Assembly (NCBI RefSeq): GCF_000722685.1
Contig: NZ_JPFV01000013.1
Location: forward strand, 1 to 64,000
From: Streptococcus mitis
GTDB lineage: Bacteria > Bacillota > Bacilli > Lactobacillales > Streptococcaceae
Length of the DNA: 64,000 nt
Direction: 5' to 3'
Below are positions 45,701-59,510 of this stretch, piece by piece. The notes under the pieces are model-generated. The model saw only the letters and a list, made by a program, of their open reading frames with translations, searched no databases and was not told where the DNA came from. The position numbers and the translations under genes are program-made. Position 1 is the stretch's first letter; every line of letters begins with the position of its first letter.

Positions 45701-48058
45701 ATAATCTCCATAAGCAGTTTGGCTATTGCTACCACTTGGAACACTATAGGTTGGAACATCTGTGATATTGATAATCTTGGCACCTTGAGCGATGGCAGCT
45801 GCTGGACGTTGCCATCCAAGGCTCCAGATATCCACTTCTACATCTTTCCAATCAACTGGCGTTTTTCCTTGTTTGGCGCTGAGTGATCCCCAAATACGTG
45901 GTGTATAACCTTTTCCTTTGATATACTTGATGAGGTCATTGACATAGCGACGATAGCTTTCTGGACTTCCATAGTACTCATCTGTACCGATATGAACTGT
46001 AGATACGCCATGGAGCGGTGCATCTTCTCCATCCAACAATTTATCATAGACTGATTTGACAAAAGCAAGTGTTTCTTCATACTTGTTATCCAAGTCTAGC
46101 ATAGCTACACGTTCTACATTGTGTTTTCTCGCACTAAGTTGACCCTTATACATCAAGTCTGGACGAACCTTAACAAATGAAAGAGCGTGGCCTGGTGTGT
46201 CAATTTCAGGAACAAGGTTGATATGCAAAGCTTTTGCTAATTTGATGATTTCTTGCATTTCTTCCTTGGTATAGTGCTCATCTGATGTTAATTTTTGGCC
46301 ATCCTTACCAACAATATCTGTCTCCACACGGAAGCCTGTCTTGGCATGTTCTAGAACATACTTGAGTTCTTCTTCTGGACTTAAATTCTTACCTGCCAAG
46401 TGCTCTTTTAGGAAGATATAGTTATCATTTAGGTGCAATTGCAAGTCATTCATCTTGTAGTAAGCCATGTTGAGCATGATATCTACAAGCGTATCATAAG
46501 GGATAAACTTACGACCTGTATCTAGCATAAAACCGCGGTGGCTGAAACTTGGGAAGTCACGGATTTCACCGTTCTGTAGGTCTTTTTCTCCCATTTGAAG
46601 AAGAGTACGTGTAGCATAAAAGGCTCCTGCATTTGTTGCAGCTTCTACAGTGATAACTCCATCTTTAATGCTGATACCATAGCCTTCTTTGCCATAGCCC
46701 TTATCTTCAACCTTTTTAAACTCAATGCGGTTTTGTGCTGCTTGACCACCTGTGGCGATTTCTAAGCCACGACTTTCAAGGTCAGTCTGATAGAATTTCG
46801 CTTCTTGACCAAATCCAGAATCTCCGACTGAAATAACAGTAGATGATGTAATAGAAGTTTTTCCTTCAGTTCCATACCATTGTTGAACTGCTGGAGCAAC
46901 TGCTGGCTTAGTTCCAACACCTTCGTCTGCATGCAAGCCTTTAATAAGAACTTCAAATTCTTTTGTGAAGGTATGAGTATCTTTGACTTGTTGGACCATG
47001 ACCTTAACAGTTTGATCTGTTAAAGGTTTGTAGATTTTGTTATTGAGATCAACAACACCCTGTTTGTTGCTACCAATCAAGCTCACTTCACCCGGTAATT
47101 TAGGTAAGACAAGTGATTTTCCATCTTCAGCAACTGTTAGTTCTGTCACTTGACGAATATCTGTAGGTTTGCTTACATCCGGAATGTTTGAATAGGCACG
47201 AATTTCTTGAATACCAACATTTTTCCAGTTCATAGTACCAGCTTGGTAATCTGTGATTTCAAGTTTAAGGTACTTCGCTTGAATAGCCTCTTTCAAATCA
47301 ACTTTTTCATCAAGAAGTGGAGTTCCTGTTCTTTGATAAGCTAACTTCCATTCTTTAACTCCCGAACCATTCACATCATCTTGACCAGCATAATAGAGAT
47401 TCCATGACTTAATATTGGGGTCATTTTTTTCACCACGAACACGGCGATCCCAATCAATCTCCACATGCTTAATCACTGTTGTCTTTTCCAGTGTAAATTC
47501 GATGGTTGGTTTATCAACGTTTTGGTCAGTTGCCCATCGAGTGTCAGGTTTTCCGTCAATTGCCTTTTCTGCTGTGTATTGTGTGTTTGCTTCATGGTTT
47601 GATGTTGTAGCAGAAGCTTTTTCCAAATGATTGACATCTGGTGTTTCGACCAAATCTTTAGTCACTGGCTTTTCAGATGGTTTAGCTGTTGGAGCTACTT
47701 CTTCTTTTGGAGTTTCTGCTGGTTTTGGAGTTGTTTCTTCCTTAGGAGCAGGAGTTTCAGTTGGTTTTGGAGTAGTTGTTTCAGCTGCAGTTGCTTCAGT
47801 TTCTGACGCTGCAGGTTGATCATCTACAGTTCCAGCACTCGCTTCTGCTTTTTCAATAGCTGCTGCTATATCTGCTGGCAGTTTATCCAGAGGCTTAGCC
47901 TGTGTTATTGTTCCTTCTGTCTCAGCAGGTCCTTCTGTTTCAGCAGCTTGAACCATACCAGCTCCAAAGATACTGGCACCAATCATAACAGAAGCTGCAC
48001 CAATCGTAAATTTACGAATACTATAATGACACCGTTTCTCAAAAAAATGTTTTCCCAT
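39782..48058 (-). CDS. wall-anchored double hexosaminidase (GH20 + GH84)
   Basis: A 2,758-residue surface enzyme with two different N-acetylhexosaminidase folds. Order: YSIRK signal peptide (1-38), Pro/Thr/Glu-rich linker, F5/8C-type lectin domain (145-290), GH20 core (about 400-870) with catalytic pair D693-E694 in HIGTDEYYG, LamG-like domain (about 905-1045), F5/8C domain (1050-1190), GH84 core (about 1245-1560) with D1505-D1506 in FGILADDAPS, a helical region, several more F5/8C-like domains, repeat linker and LPATG anchor. GH20 may be a beta-hexosaminidase or lacto-N-biosidase; GH84 relatives are NagJ-type O-GlcNAcases or hyaluronidases. The ribosome site is AGGAAAA. Confidence 0.92.
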   Translation of the reverse strand: MGKHFFEKRCHYSIRKFTIGAASVMIGASIFGAGMVQAAETEGPAETEGTITQAKPLDKLPADIAAAIEKAEASAGTVDDQPAASETEATAAETTTPKPTETPAPKEETTPKPAETPKEEVAPTAKPSEKPVTKDLVETPDVNHLEKASATTSNHEANTQYTAEKAIDGKPDTRWATDQNVDKPTIEFTLEKTTVIKHVEIDWDRRVRGEKNDPNIKSWNLYYAGQDDVNGSGVKEWKLAYQRTGTPLLDEKVDLKEAIQAKYLKLEITDYQAGTMNWKNVGIQEIRAYSNIPDVSKPTDIRQVTELTVAEDGKSLVLPKLPGEVSLIGSNKQGVVDLNNKIYKPLTDQTVKVMVQQVKDTHTFTKEFEVLIKGLHADEGVGTKPAVAPAVQQWYGTEGKTSITSSTVISVGDSGFGQEAKFYQTDLESRGLEIATGGQAAQNRIEFKKVEDKGYGKEGYGISIKDGVITVEAATNAGAFYATRTLLQMGEKDLQNGEIRDFPSFSHRGFMLDTGRKFIPYDTLVDIMLNMAYYKMNDLQLHLNDNYIFLKEHLAGKNLSPEEELKYVLEHAKTGFRVETDIVGKDGQKLTSDEHYTKEEMQEIIKLAKALHINLVPEIDTPGHALSFVKVRPDLMYKGQLSARKHNVERVAMLDLDNKYEETLAFVKSVYDKLLDGEDAPLHGVSTVHIGTDEYYGSPESYRRYVNDLIKYIKGKGYTPRIWGSLSAKQGKTPVDWKDVEVDIWSLGWQRPAAAIAQGAKIINITDVPTYSVPSGSNSQTAYGDYANYETQYNRWTPNDFSTGGGPRLEASNPNIIGGGHAVWNDNIDLHETGLTSYDIFKRFFKSMQSTAERTWGSDRAAKTYADRVQPASVYAPQSNPDKTVAEEDLFKINPETVKDYLAKKVKKTEAGLNFDKDSTIEGLVGDAGPSHVLKVDVTVTGDGEQTFSTSGNNQLYLADKDGYLAYTFEQFHIQFNKKLEKNKRYQISVVTKPQSTEVYVDGEKVERIANPANPRFAHNSLVLPLETIGGFKGILHSAELSNEPFVNPRLIPNDHFTVSATSQELPGTNAEGPVEKAFDNDPNTFWHSKWSGHQAPFTVAMNLKASEKVNGLTYLPRPGGGNGVVTSYEIYAQKDGQMVKVASGTWENNAKEKTVNFDAVETNKVELKVLAGVAGFGSAAEIQLLKPVSTNKAEEPATPKAPKVEEMGDGTTELADKFVASKPTSDEAVAAAAQSQDYLKKEYKVFPTPQKVTYDEGVTKLHKQVNLVMGDQLDIYTRNRLKSVLQDHQISYTSSQTAVAGATNIYLGVHGQNSQAEKEVSGISQGLFDKIDAYALSIKNNTISIVGKDTDAVFYGLTTLKHMLNESAAPVLRNVTVEDYAEIKNRGFIEGYYGNPWSNADRAELMRYGGDLKLTQYFFAPKDDPYHNKKWRELYPEEKLAEIRELARVGNQNKTRYVWTIHPFMNNRIRFGNDADYQKDLETIKAKFTQLMDVGVREFGILADDAPSPVGGYNSYNRLMKDMTDWLTKKQATYGGLRKEMIFVPGQYWGNGREDELKALNENLPTSTSMTLTGGKIWGEVSESFLSNLKNNLTAGGKTYRPVSLWVNWPVTDNSKQHLILGGGEKFLHPNVDPSLLSGIMLNPMQQSEPSKIALFSAAQYAWKQWKSEEEAKKVNDIAFNFVENGKFTDSEASIAFRELGKHMINQNMDGRVVKLEESVELAPKLATFMSKLKAGQDVSAEREGLRAEFAKLKAAAQLYKASGDEKMRAQIHYWLDNTIDQMDALSALLDGTEAIATNDSAKLWDSYYKGLKLYEQSQTHTFHYVDHDEKAELGVQHIRPFLLGLREILATEVQKALHPDQVISTFITNRTGVEGGLAEVTDGDLGTHALIKSPNSIKTGDYIGLKFNKAVPLQNLTFAMGTQANPRDTFNNAKVEYLNENDEWVTLSEPSYTGNEPLLKYEKLNIRAKAVRMIATSDRDNTWFAVREIAVNRPVEVTRAKQAATVTISPNLMYKYNTTVGQITDGRDNTEAMLANADRTDTTPVNSWVQLDLGEVKPVTKVRLHQGSGDKLAEGVLEYSADGNSWQELDRLTGEQTKEIETPISARYVRIRNTKNINLWWRIADFSVETRTGNSQLTDTNVENLKSTPVYDSLGRYDLKIPSGTKLPAKSYLGMKLDRLHQAESIQAVGTENPSLNLEYSPNAQEWYPADQVTDKSLVRYVRLVNKTDQEQAVTATSLLVQTKEVQPTTLDSTSMGIHPTYGRNDVRKIKNLDQLFDGVYNNFVEFSDYARKDGHITLKLGSERAIKKIRAYIQDGTQNYLRDGKIQVSQDGKTWTDLVTVGDGVANETRDDSLTDGWTHDSKMPGNRYIEGELSSPVKANYLRVLYTADYNARFVGFTELVINDGEFVKPINDPTVEGNSGENQGNLYTNLVDGKVLTSYKAEKEQGELVYHLSEPTDVNHIRLVSSLPQGVKVRVLARTLKSDKRNSWSEIGEITSSFQTFAVRDKSPLLDVKLVWEGGKPEFYEMTTFHQELPEEPAKPVPTTSKGDEPASVVEVPEFKGGVNAVEAATHEVPEYTEAIGTAGDDVVPVVEGLEFKGGVNAVEAATHEVPEYTESMGDPSKLPSPVVEVPEFTGGVNGTEAAVHEVPEYKETASPQATPTEENLKDSVDKVYGDKMSSGNSNVETTVEKSDEFASASVKTDQAQKQEQPQSSISKVKDQLPATGGKESAALALLGSLGLVFSAAFVKKGKKD
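40090..40390 (-). repeat. linker repeats in the GH20-GH84 gene
   Basis: Three copies of a unit of about 40 residues carry EVPEFKGGVN, EAATHEVPEYTE or close variants. They relate to the repeats of the two neighbouring enzymes. Confidence 0.85.
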
Positions 48059-48088
48059 TTTTTCCTATTTCCTTTCATATAATCACAA

Positions 48089-48104
48089 TCGTAAACGTTC
48101 TCAT
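48089..48104 (-). promoter_or_regulatory. cre-like CcpA site upstream of the GH20-GH84 gene
   Basis: Read on the minus strand, ATGAGAACGTTTACGA fits the catabolite-responsive element with about two mismatches. A possible extended -10 (TGATTATAT) lies just downstream, so the site would overlap the -35 region. Confidence 0.55.
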
Positions 48105-48117
48105 TTCCTTTAGAAAA

Positions 48118-48145
48118 AGAGAGGACCTAGAGGTCCTCTCTGGGT
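48118..48145 (-). terminator. terminator of the GH101 gene
   Basis: AGAGAGGACC and GGTCCTCTCT form a 10-bp stem with loop TCTA and a TTTTT tail on the minus strand. Confidence 0.88.
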
Positions 48146-48212
48146 ATTCTTTTTTCTCCACTAGAACAAGCAGAGAGTTTGAGCTCCCTTTTAATGAAAA
48201 CTCTTGTATATT

Positions 48213-55181
<6,969 letters not shown>

Positions 55182-55200
55182 CTAAATCCTTTCACTATAT

Positions 55201-55216
55201 ACGTAAGCGTTTACAT
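55201..55216 (-). promoter_or_regulatory. cre CcpA site upstream of the GH101 gene
   Basis: On the minus strand ATGTAAACGCTTACGT matches the catabolite-responsive consensus at all but the last position. It lies between promoter and ribosome site. Confidence 0.75.
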
Positions 55217-55250
55217 CTGCTATTTAAAAAAATACTCCTTTCTGTCTAAA

Positions 55251-55263
55251 AAGTGTAACACTT
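55251..55263. promoter_or_regulatory. 13-base palindrome, candidate second operator
   Basis: AAGTGTAACACTT has 6-bp arms around one base. A further ACACTT half-site occurs about 25 bases closer to the -10 box. Confidence 0.4.
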
Positions 55264-55294
55264 ACGTCATTAAATAAAAAATAATTACACTTTT

Positions 55295-55323
55295 AATATA
55301 ACAAATGATAGGAAATAAAGCAA
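55295..55323 (-). promoter_or_regulatory. promoter of the GH101 gene
   Basis: Minus-strand TTGCTT (55318-55323) and TATATT (55295-55300) are 17 bases apart. Confidence 0.65.
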
Positions 55324-55406
55324 TAGAAAAGATAGGAAATGACTAATTTTTTCTTTCAATCCTAGTAAAATTAAAGTATAAAATCTCCAAAATACTCTAG
55401 AAAAAT

Positions 55407-55453
55407 AAAATGCATATCATCAAATTTTTCCAATATCTGATAATATGCATTTT
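55407..55453 (-). terminator. terminator of yaaA
   Basis: An 11-bp perfect stem (AAAATGCATAT with ATATGCATTTT), with a long partly paired loop and T-rich sequence after it on the minus strand. Confidence 0.7.
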
Positions 55454-55512
55454 TCTGATTTTAAAGATTTTTTAACCAACTTCATACAGTTTAGAAAAAA
55501 AGAAGTTAATTC

Positions 55513-56265
55513 TCAATTTGAATTTTTCTCTTTTATATATACTTCCTTTACAAAAACCAATTCCTGTAACTGTGACAAATCTTCTCGGTAGTTAAATCCC
55601 GCAAAACTTAACTTACGAGCTTCCTCCACCGTCTGTACTTGATTTTCAATCAGAGATGTCAGAAAAGCTCCACGCGCTTTCTTCGAAATAGTTGAATGAA
55701 TCTTCAGCTGACCACCCTTGTCCTCCATGAATTTGAAGGTCACCATTTTTTCTCTAATTTCCTTAGAAAATACAGTCTCAAATTCGGATGACAAGAGGGA
55801 GAAAATCACTTCTTCCTGCTTCACAGCTTCATCATAGACTGCCTTCCAATGGCTCTTCAAAGTCTTACCAGCAACTTTTAACTTCATCAAAAAGTCCAAA
55901 CGGTGAGGTGCCATAGGTGACAAGGCTGGAACGACACCGTACAAAGCCGAGGTGATAAAGACATGATTTTCAAGATAAGCTTGTTCCACCTCGGTCAACT
56001 TATCTCGCTTGATATGGCGATACATAAGCCCATCAAAAAGTTTCAAGGCTGGGTAGTGTTGAGCAGTTTTCCTTTTCAAAGCTTGGATATGTTGAAATTC
56101 TTCCGCTGCCTTCTCAGCTGATACCTTATAAAAACTCTCCAATTGACTAGCAGAATAGAGGGTCAAGGCATCAAGTACAGCTTGACTTTCTGGTTTTAAA
56201 GGAGCATCTTCGATACTTGGCAAGTCTGTGTTCATTTCTTTTGCTGTTGGGATTAAAATTTTCAT
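55513..56265 (-). CDS. yaaA: YaaA family peroxide stress protein
   Basis: A 250-residue soluble protein of the YaaA/DUF328 family, which in E. coli lowers free iron during hydrogen peroxide stress. The family start MKILIPTAKEMN and the segments LYGVVPALSPMAPHRLDF and SFAGFNYREDLS are visible. For a peroxide-producing streptococcus such a role is sensible, but is inferred. The ATG at 56265 has no ribosome site, and a -10 box ends six bases before it, so the message is likely leaderless. It lies next to the glycosidase island. Confidence 0.9.
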   Translation of the reverse strand: MKILIPTAKEMNTDLPSIEDAPLKPESQAVLDALTLYSASQLESFYKVSAEKAAEEFQHIQALKRKTAQHYPALKLFDGLMYRHIKRDKLTEVEQAYLENHVFITSALYGVVPALSPMAPHRLDFLMKLKVAGKTLKSHWKAVYDEAVKQEEVIFSLLSSEFETVFSKEIREKMVTFKFMEDKGGQLKIHSTISKKARGAFLTSLIENQVQTVEEARKLSFAGFNYREDLSQLQELVFVKEVYIKEKNSN

Positions 56266-56271
56266 ATTAAT

Positions 56272-56300
56272 AGTGTAGCATATTTTTTAGCCGCTACCAA
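56272..56300 (-). promoter_or_regulatory. promoter of yaaA, probably leaderless
   Basis: Minus-strand TTGGTA (56295-56300) and an extended TGCTACACT (-10 box at 56272-56277) are 17 bases apart, followed after six bases by the ATG. Confidence 0.6.
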
Positions 56301-56313
56301 GAAATTCATCTAA

Positions 56314-56338
56314 AAAACCTCGTTTTGAGCGAGGTTTC
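56314..56338 (-). terminator. terminator of the small membrane protein gene
   Basis: AAACCTCG and CGAGGTTT pair around a 7-base loop, followed by TTT on the minus strand. Confidence 0.8.
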
Positions 56339-56343
56339 TTTGG

Positions 56344-56508
56344 TTATTTTGGCCATCCTAACCAGATAGCCACGAGAACAAGGGATATTCCAGCTAAGCT
56401 TGTTAAGATAGATAAGAATTTATCTTTTTTCTCCTTAAACAGAGAAAAACCTATCTTCAAAGCGAGCAGTCCGAGTAACATTGAAGCAACCATCACATAA
56501 AAACCCAT
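56344..56508 (-). CDS. small two-helix membrane protein, 54 residues
   Basis: A short frame of ATG-GGT-TTT-TAT to TGG-CCA-AAA-TAA. The product begins MGFYVMVASMLLGLLALKIG, has a charged loop (LFKEKKDKFL) and a second hydrophobic segment (LAGISLVLVAIWLGW). I do not recognise a family. The gene has everything expected: an extended -10 (TGTTATAAT), an AAAGGAGG ribosome site 8 bases before the ATG, and a clean terminator. It could be a stress or toxin-like small membrane protein, but nothing in the sequence decides this. Confidence 0.75.
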   Translation of the reverse strand: MGFYVMVASMLLGLLALKIGFSLFKEKKDKFLSILTSLAGISLVLVAIWLGWPK

Positions 56509-56540
56509 TTCTTTGTCCTCCTTTAGGCTTAATTTACCTT

Positions 56541-56549
56541 ATTATAACA
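56541..56549 (-). promoter_or_regulatory. extended -10 promoter of the small membrane protein gene
   Basis: TGTTATAAT on the minus strand lies about 20 bases before the ribosome site AAAGGAGG. Confidence 0.6.
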
Positions 56550-56573
56550 TACACTTCTTAAATAAAGCTGTTT

Positions 56574-58169
56574 TTACTGTAGGTTAAAGGTCTTGAGATA
56601 GTTGTCTTTTCCTACTTGACCTTCGAAAGCTTTACCATTTTCAAGGTAAGGAAGGTCATCTGATACTGAGGCCTTGACCTTGTATATCTTGCCGTCTACT
56701 TTAAAGAAGTAGACGGTGTCGCCCTTAATGACAGCGGACTTGAGGTCTGCTACCACACCCTTGATGCTTTCTGTCGTTGCATTGTCAATTTCAAGGTCGT
56801 TTTTGTTTGCGTATTTGCTGAGTAGTTCTTCCACTGTCGTGGCTACGATAACATTTTGGTACTCGACTGCGTCTACCAGAGCATACTCTTTGACCAAGCC
56901 AGCATTGTCCTTCAAGCCCATTATATAGAGAGGCTTGTCATTGAGGTTGATGAGGATTGGGAAAGTTGCCTTGTAAGATTTCTCCTGAACAGCACCTTCG
57001 GCTGATTCACGGGCCGATTCTTCAGTCGCAGAAGCCAAACTGTACTTAGTGATTTCTCCTGTTCGCATATTTTCAAGGATGAAACCAAGATTACTCTCAT
57101 CTGCATTAGCCGACGTCACACCTGTATAGAGATAGATGTCATTGCCGATAGACAAGTAATTATAGCCCTTGGTAGTCTGGGTCACGTTTTTCTTGGAAAT
57201 CATAGCATTCCAGAAACCGTCCTGGTACTTACCGTTGTAGTTGATTTGCTCAATGGTTTCCTCAGCTGGATAAACTCTGTCCACCCATTCTGGAACATCA
57301 GCCAAGCTGTATTCCTTGGTTTCTCCATTTGTGGCATCCAAGATAATGACTGAAACAGGACGGGGAACCGCAAGTCCAAATTGCTTTTGGTAAACCGTTG
57401 CTACATAGAAAGGATTACCCTCATCATCCACCTCAAATGATGGAGTCTTGAAGATCTTGGTTGGATACTTAAAGCGCAGGTGACGTTTGACATCGCGGTT
57501 AAAATACTCTGAATCCGAATACTTGATTGGTGTCTTCAAGTCCACCAAGTCAGCATTGCCTGTTACCATATCTACCTTGATATACTCGCCGATTCCCTTG
57601 GCCTGATTGTTAAACCATTTGATAGGGTCTGCGTATTCTAGTGGCGTAACCCGATAAGGCTTCCCATCAATCGTCAATTGGGTATAGGTATCTGCCGCTA
57701 CGTACTGCGACACCTTATCCGTTAAGGAACCCAAGTAGCGGTCACCAATTTTTTCAGCAGTACTTCTATCTAGAATAGGAACCTTACTGGTATCAGTCTT
57801 AGGAAATTCAGTAAAATCTTTTTCCGTAACCGTGACTACATTGGCATAATTTTTAGCCTGAAAAATGCTAGAAGTCACCAAGGAAACCAAAGCTGCCAAG
57901 AGAAGAATTCCTCCAATGGAAGCTAAAAGAATTTTCCCTAACCGATTGATTTTGAAACTCTCTAAATTCAAGGCAGCTTCCGCCTTTCCGTGGCGCACAT
58001 GAACTGTTTTGACCAGATTTATTCCCTTGCCAAAGCCAAATAAGATTGCTACAAGAAGCAAATGCCCACAGAGGAAAAAGAGAAATTCCCAGCTGGTTAG
58101 ATTAAGGGGCGGTAAAAATATATACCAGGTCGTTGCGATAAAAATAAGTTCAAAGACTATTCGTTTCAT
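56574..58169 (-). CDS. large membrane protein of unknown role
   Basis: A 531-residue protein that I cannot assign to a named family. Residues about 1-55 hold two membrane helices (FELIFIATTWYIFLPPL, FFLCGHLLLVAILFGFG), and a third lies near 80-105 (ILLASIGGILLLAALVSLV). The remaining 425 residues are extracellular and rich in beta-like segments, with several similar stretches such as DATNGETKEYSLADVPEW and NMRTGEITKYSLASAT that suggest an internal repeat. No catalytic motif is clear. It follows the deformylase-like gene by 11 bases and is probably cotranscribed with it. Confidence 0.72.
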   Translation of the reverse strand: MKRIVFELIFIATTWYIFLPPLNLTSWEFLFFLCGHLLLVAILFGFGKGINLVKTVHVRHGKAEAALNLESFKINRLGKILLASIGGILLLAALVSLVTSSIFQAKNYANVVTVTEKDFTEFPKTDTSKVPILDRSTAEKIGDRYLGSLTDKVSQYVAADTYTQLTIDGKPYRVTPLEYADPIKWFNNQAKGIGEYIKVDMVTGNADLVDLKTPIKYSDSEYFNRDVKRHLRFKYPTKIFKTPSFEVDDEGNPFYVATVYQKQFGLAVPRPVSVIILDATNGETKEYSLADVPEWVDRVYPAEETIEQINYNGKYQDGFWNAMISKKNVTQTTKGYNYLSIGNDIYLYTGVTSANADESNLGFILENMRTGEITKYSLASATEESARESAEGAVQEKSYKATFPILINLNDKPLYIMGLKDNAGLVKEYALVDAVEYQNVIVATTVEELLSKYANKNDLEIDNATTESIKGVVADLKSAVIKGDTVYFFKVDGKIYKVKASVSDDLPYLENGKAFEGQVGKDNYLKTFNLQ

Positions 58170-58180
58170 TTGCTTTCCTC

Positions 58181-58591
58181 CTAAATGATTCGTCCTTCCA
58201 AGTGATCCAGTTCATGCTGGCAAATCTGAGCTGGAAATCCTGTCAAGGTAATGGTCTGTTCCTGCCACTTGCTATCACGATAGGCAACCCTTATGGTTTC
58301 ATAACGCTTAGTAGGTCTCACACCTACTAAGGACAAACAGCCTTCTTCTGTCTCATAAGGTCCTTCAGAGGACAGGAGCACTGGATTAAACATGACCATG
58401 GGAACCAAGCCAAGATTAAAGATAATCACGCGCCTCTGCACCCCAATCATATTGGCAGCTAGACCAACACAAGTCTCACGATTTGCTAAGAGTGTATCCT
58501 GCAAATCTCTGGCAAGATAAAGGTCTTCCTGACTTGCCTGCTGAGACACCTGAGATAAAAACAAAATATCCTTCACAATTTTCTTTTCCAC
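58181..58591 (-). CDS. peptide deformylase-like protein, degenerate motif 1
   Basis: A 136-residue protein of the peptide deformylase family, shorter than the housekeeping enzyme (about 200 in streptococci). Metal motif 2 (EEGCLSL) and motif 3 (CQHELDHLEG) keep the Cys and two His ligands and the catalytic Glu. Motif 1 reads VGLAANMIG where GxGLAAPQIG is normal, so the Gln that polarises the substrate carbonyl is missing. Activity may be altered, or it may be a paralogue with another role. The start is GTG at 58591 with GAGGAG about 10 bases before it. Confidence 0.85.
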   Translation of the reverse strand: MEKKIVKDILFLSQVSQQASQEDLYLARDLQDTLLANRETCVGLAANMIGVQRRVIIFNLGLVPMVMFNPVLLSSEGPYETEEGCLSLVGVRPTKRYETIRVAYRDSKWQEQTITLTGFPAQICQHELDHLEGRII

Positions 58592-58678
58592 TTCCTCACA
58601 CTCCTCTTGATCTTTACTATATTATAGCAATTATAGCACAAAAGCTGATAACTGCAAGCCCTTTCCCTCAACTGTAGC

Positions 58679-58705
58679 AAAAAGCCATCCGAAGATGACT
58701 TTTTT
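58679..58705 (-). terminator. terminator of the GST-like gene
   Basis: AAAAAGCCATC and GATGACTTTTT pair with one mismatch around CGAA, and T residues follow on the minus strand. Confidence 0.8.
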
Positions 58706-58706
58706 G

Positions 58707-59498
58707 CTATTTAATTTCTTTATAAGTCACTTCCAAGCCACGCTTAACAGCTGGACGATTGGCAATTTTTTCTGCCCATTTTACTAAATTCTGGTAACTT
58801 GAGGTATCTAAGAATTTTGCAGAACCTTGGTAAAGTTTTCCTTGAACTAACTGTCCATACCAAGACCAGATAGCAATATCTGCAATCGTATAGTCATTGC
58901 CTGCAATATAAGGTTTCTGAGCCAATTCCCTATCCAATAAATCCAACTGGCGTTTCACTTCCATCGTAAAACGATTAATTGGATATTCCAATTTTTCAGG
59001 GGCATAATTAAAGAAATGTCCAAATCCCCCACCTAGAAAAGGTGCAGCACCTGCTTGCCAGAATAGCCAATTCAAAACTTCTACCTTTTCCATAGGATTA
59101 CTTGGTAAAAAGGCTCCAAATTTCTCAGCAAGATAAAGGAGAATATGAGCAGATTCAAAGACTCTTACATCTTCAGTACCTGACTGATCCAATAAGGCTG
59201 GAATCTTGGAATTTGGATTAAGCTTCACAAAGTCTGATCCGAATTGATCCCCATCCATAATAGCAATCTTATACAAGTCGTAAGCTGCTTGCTCAAAACC
59301 AGCTTCTAGTAATTCTTCCAATAATATAGTGACCTTCACACCATTTGGTGTTCCCAGCGAATAAAGTTGAAAAGGTTGTTCTCCTTTTGGCAAGTTTTGT
59401 TCGAAACGCGCACCTGCTGTTGGTCTATTTAGTCCTGTAAAGGCTCCTTGATTACTAGCTTCATCCTGCCATACGGTCGGTAATTGATATGCTGACAT
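58707..59498 (-). CDS. glutathione S-transferase family protein, YghU-like
   Basis: A 263-residue protein with an N-terminal extension, a thioredoxin-fold domain (PFQLYSLGTPNGVKVTILLEE near 43-63, NPNSKIPALLD near 95 with the cis-Pro) and a helical C-terminal domain. It resembles YghU, which acts on glutathionyl disulfides. Streptococci that import glutathione can use such enzymes, so thiol redox repair is likely. The gene follows the P-type ATPase gene by 12 bases on the same strand, so it may share its riboswitch-controlled transcript. Confidence 0.87.
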   Translation of the reverse strand: MSAYQLPTVWQDEASNQGAFTGLNRPTAGARFEQNLPKGEQPFQLYSLGTPNGVKVTILLEELLEAGFEQAAYDLYKIAIMDGDQFGSDFVKLNPNSKIPALLDQSGTEDVRVFESAHILLYLAEKFGAFLPSNPMEKVEVLNWLFWQAGAAPFLGGGFGHFFNYAPEKLEYPINRFTMEVKRQLDLLDRELAQKPYIAGNDYTIADIAIWSWYGQLVQGKLYQGSAKFLDTSSYQNLVKWAEKIANRPAVKRGLEVTYKEIK

Positions 59499-59510
59499 CA
59501 GGAACCTCCC

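Noticed and set aside
47631..47819. Plus-strand frame rich in Ser, Gly and Val
   Set aside because: It is the reverse of a Pro/Thr/Glu-rich linker in the GH20-GH84 gene.
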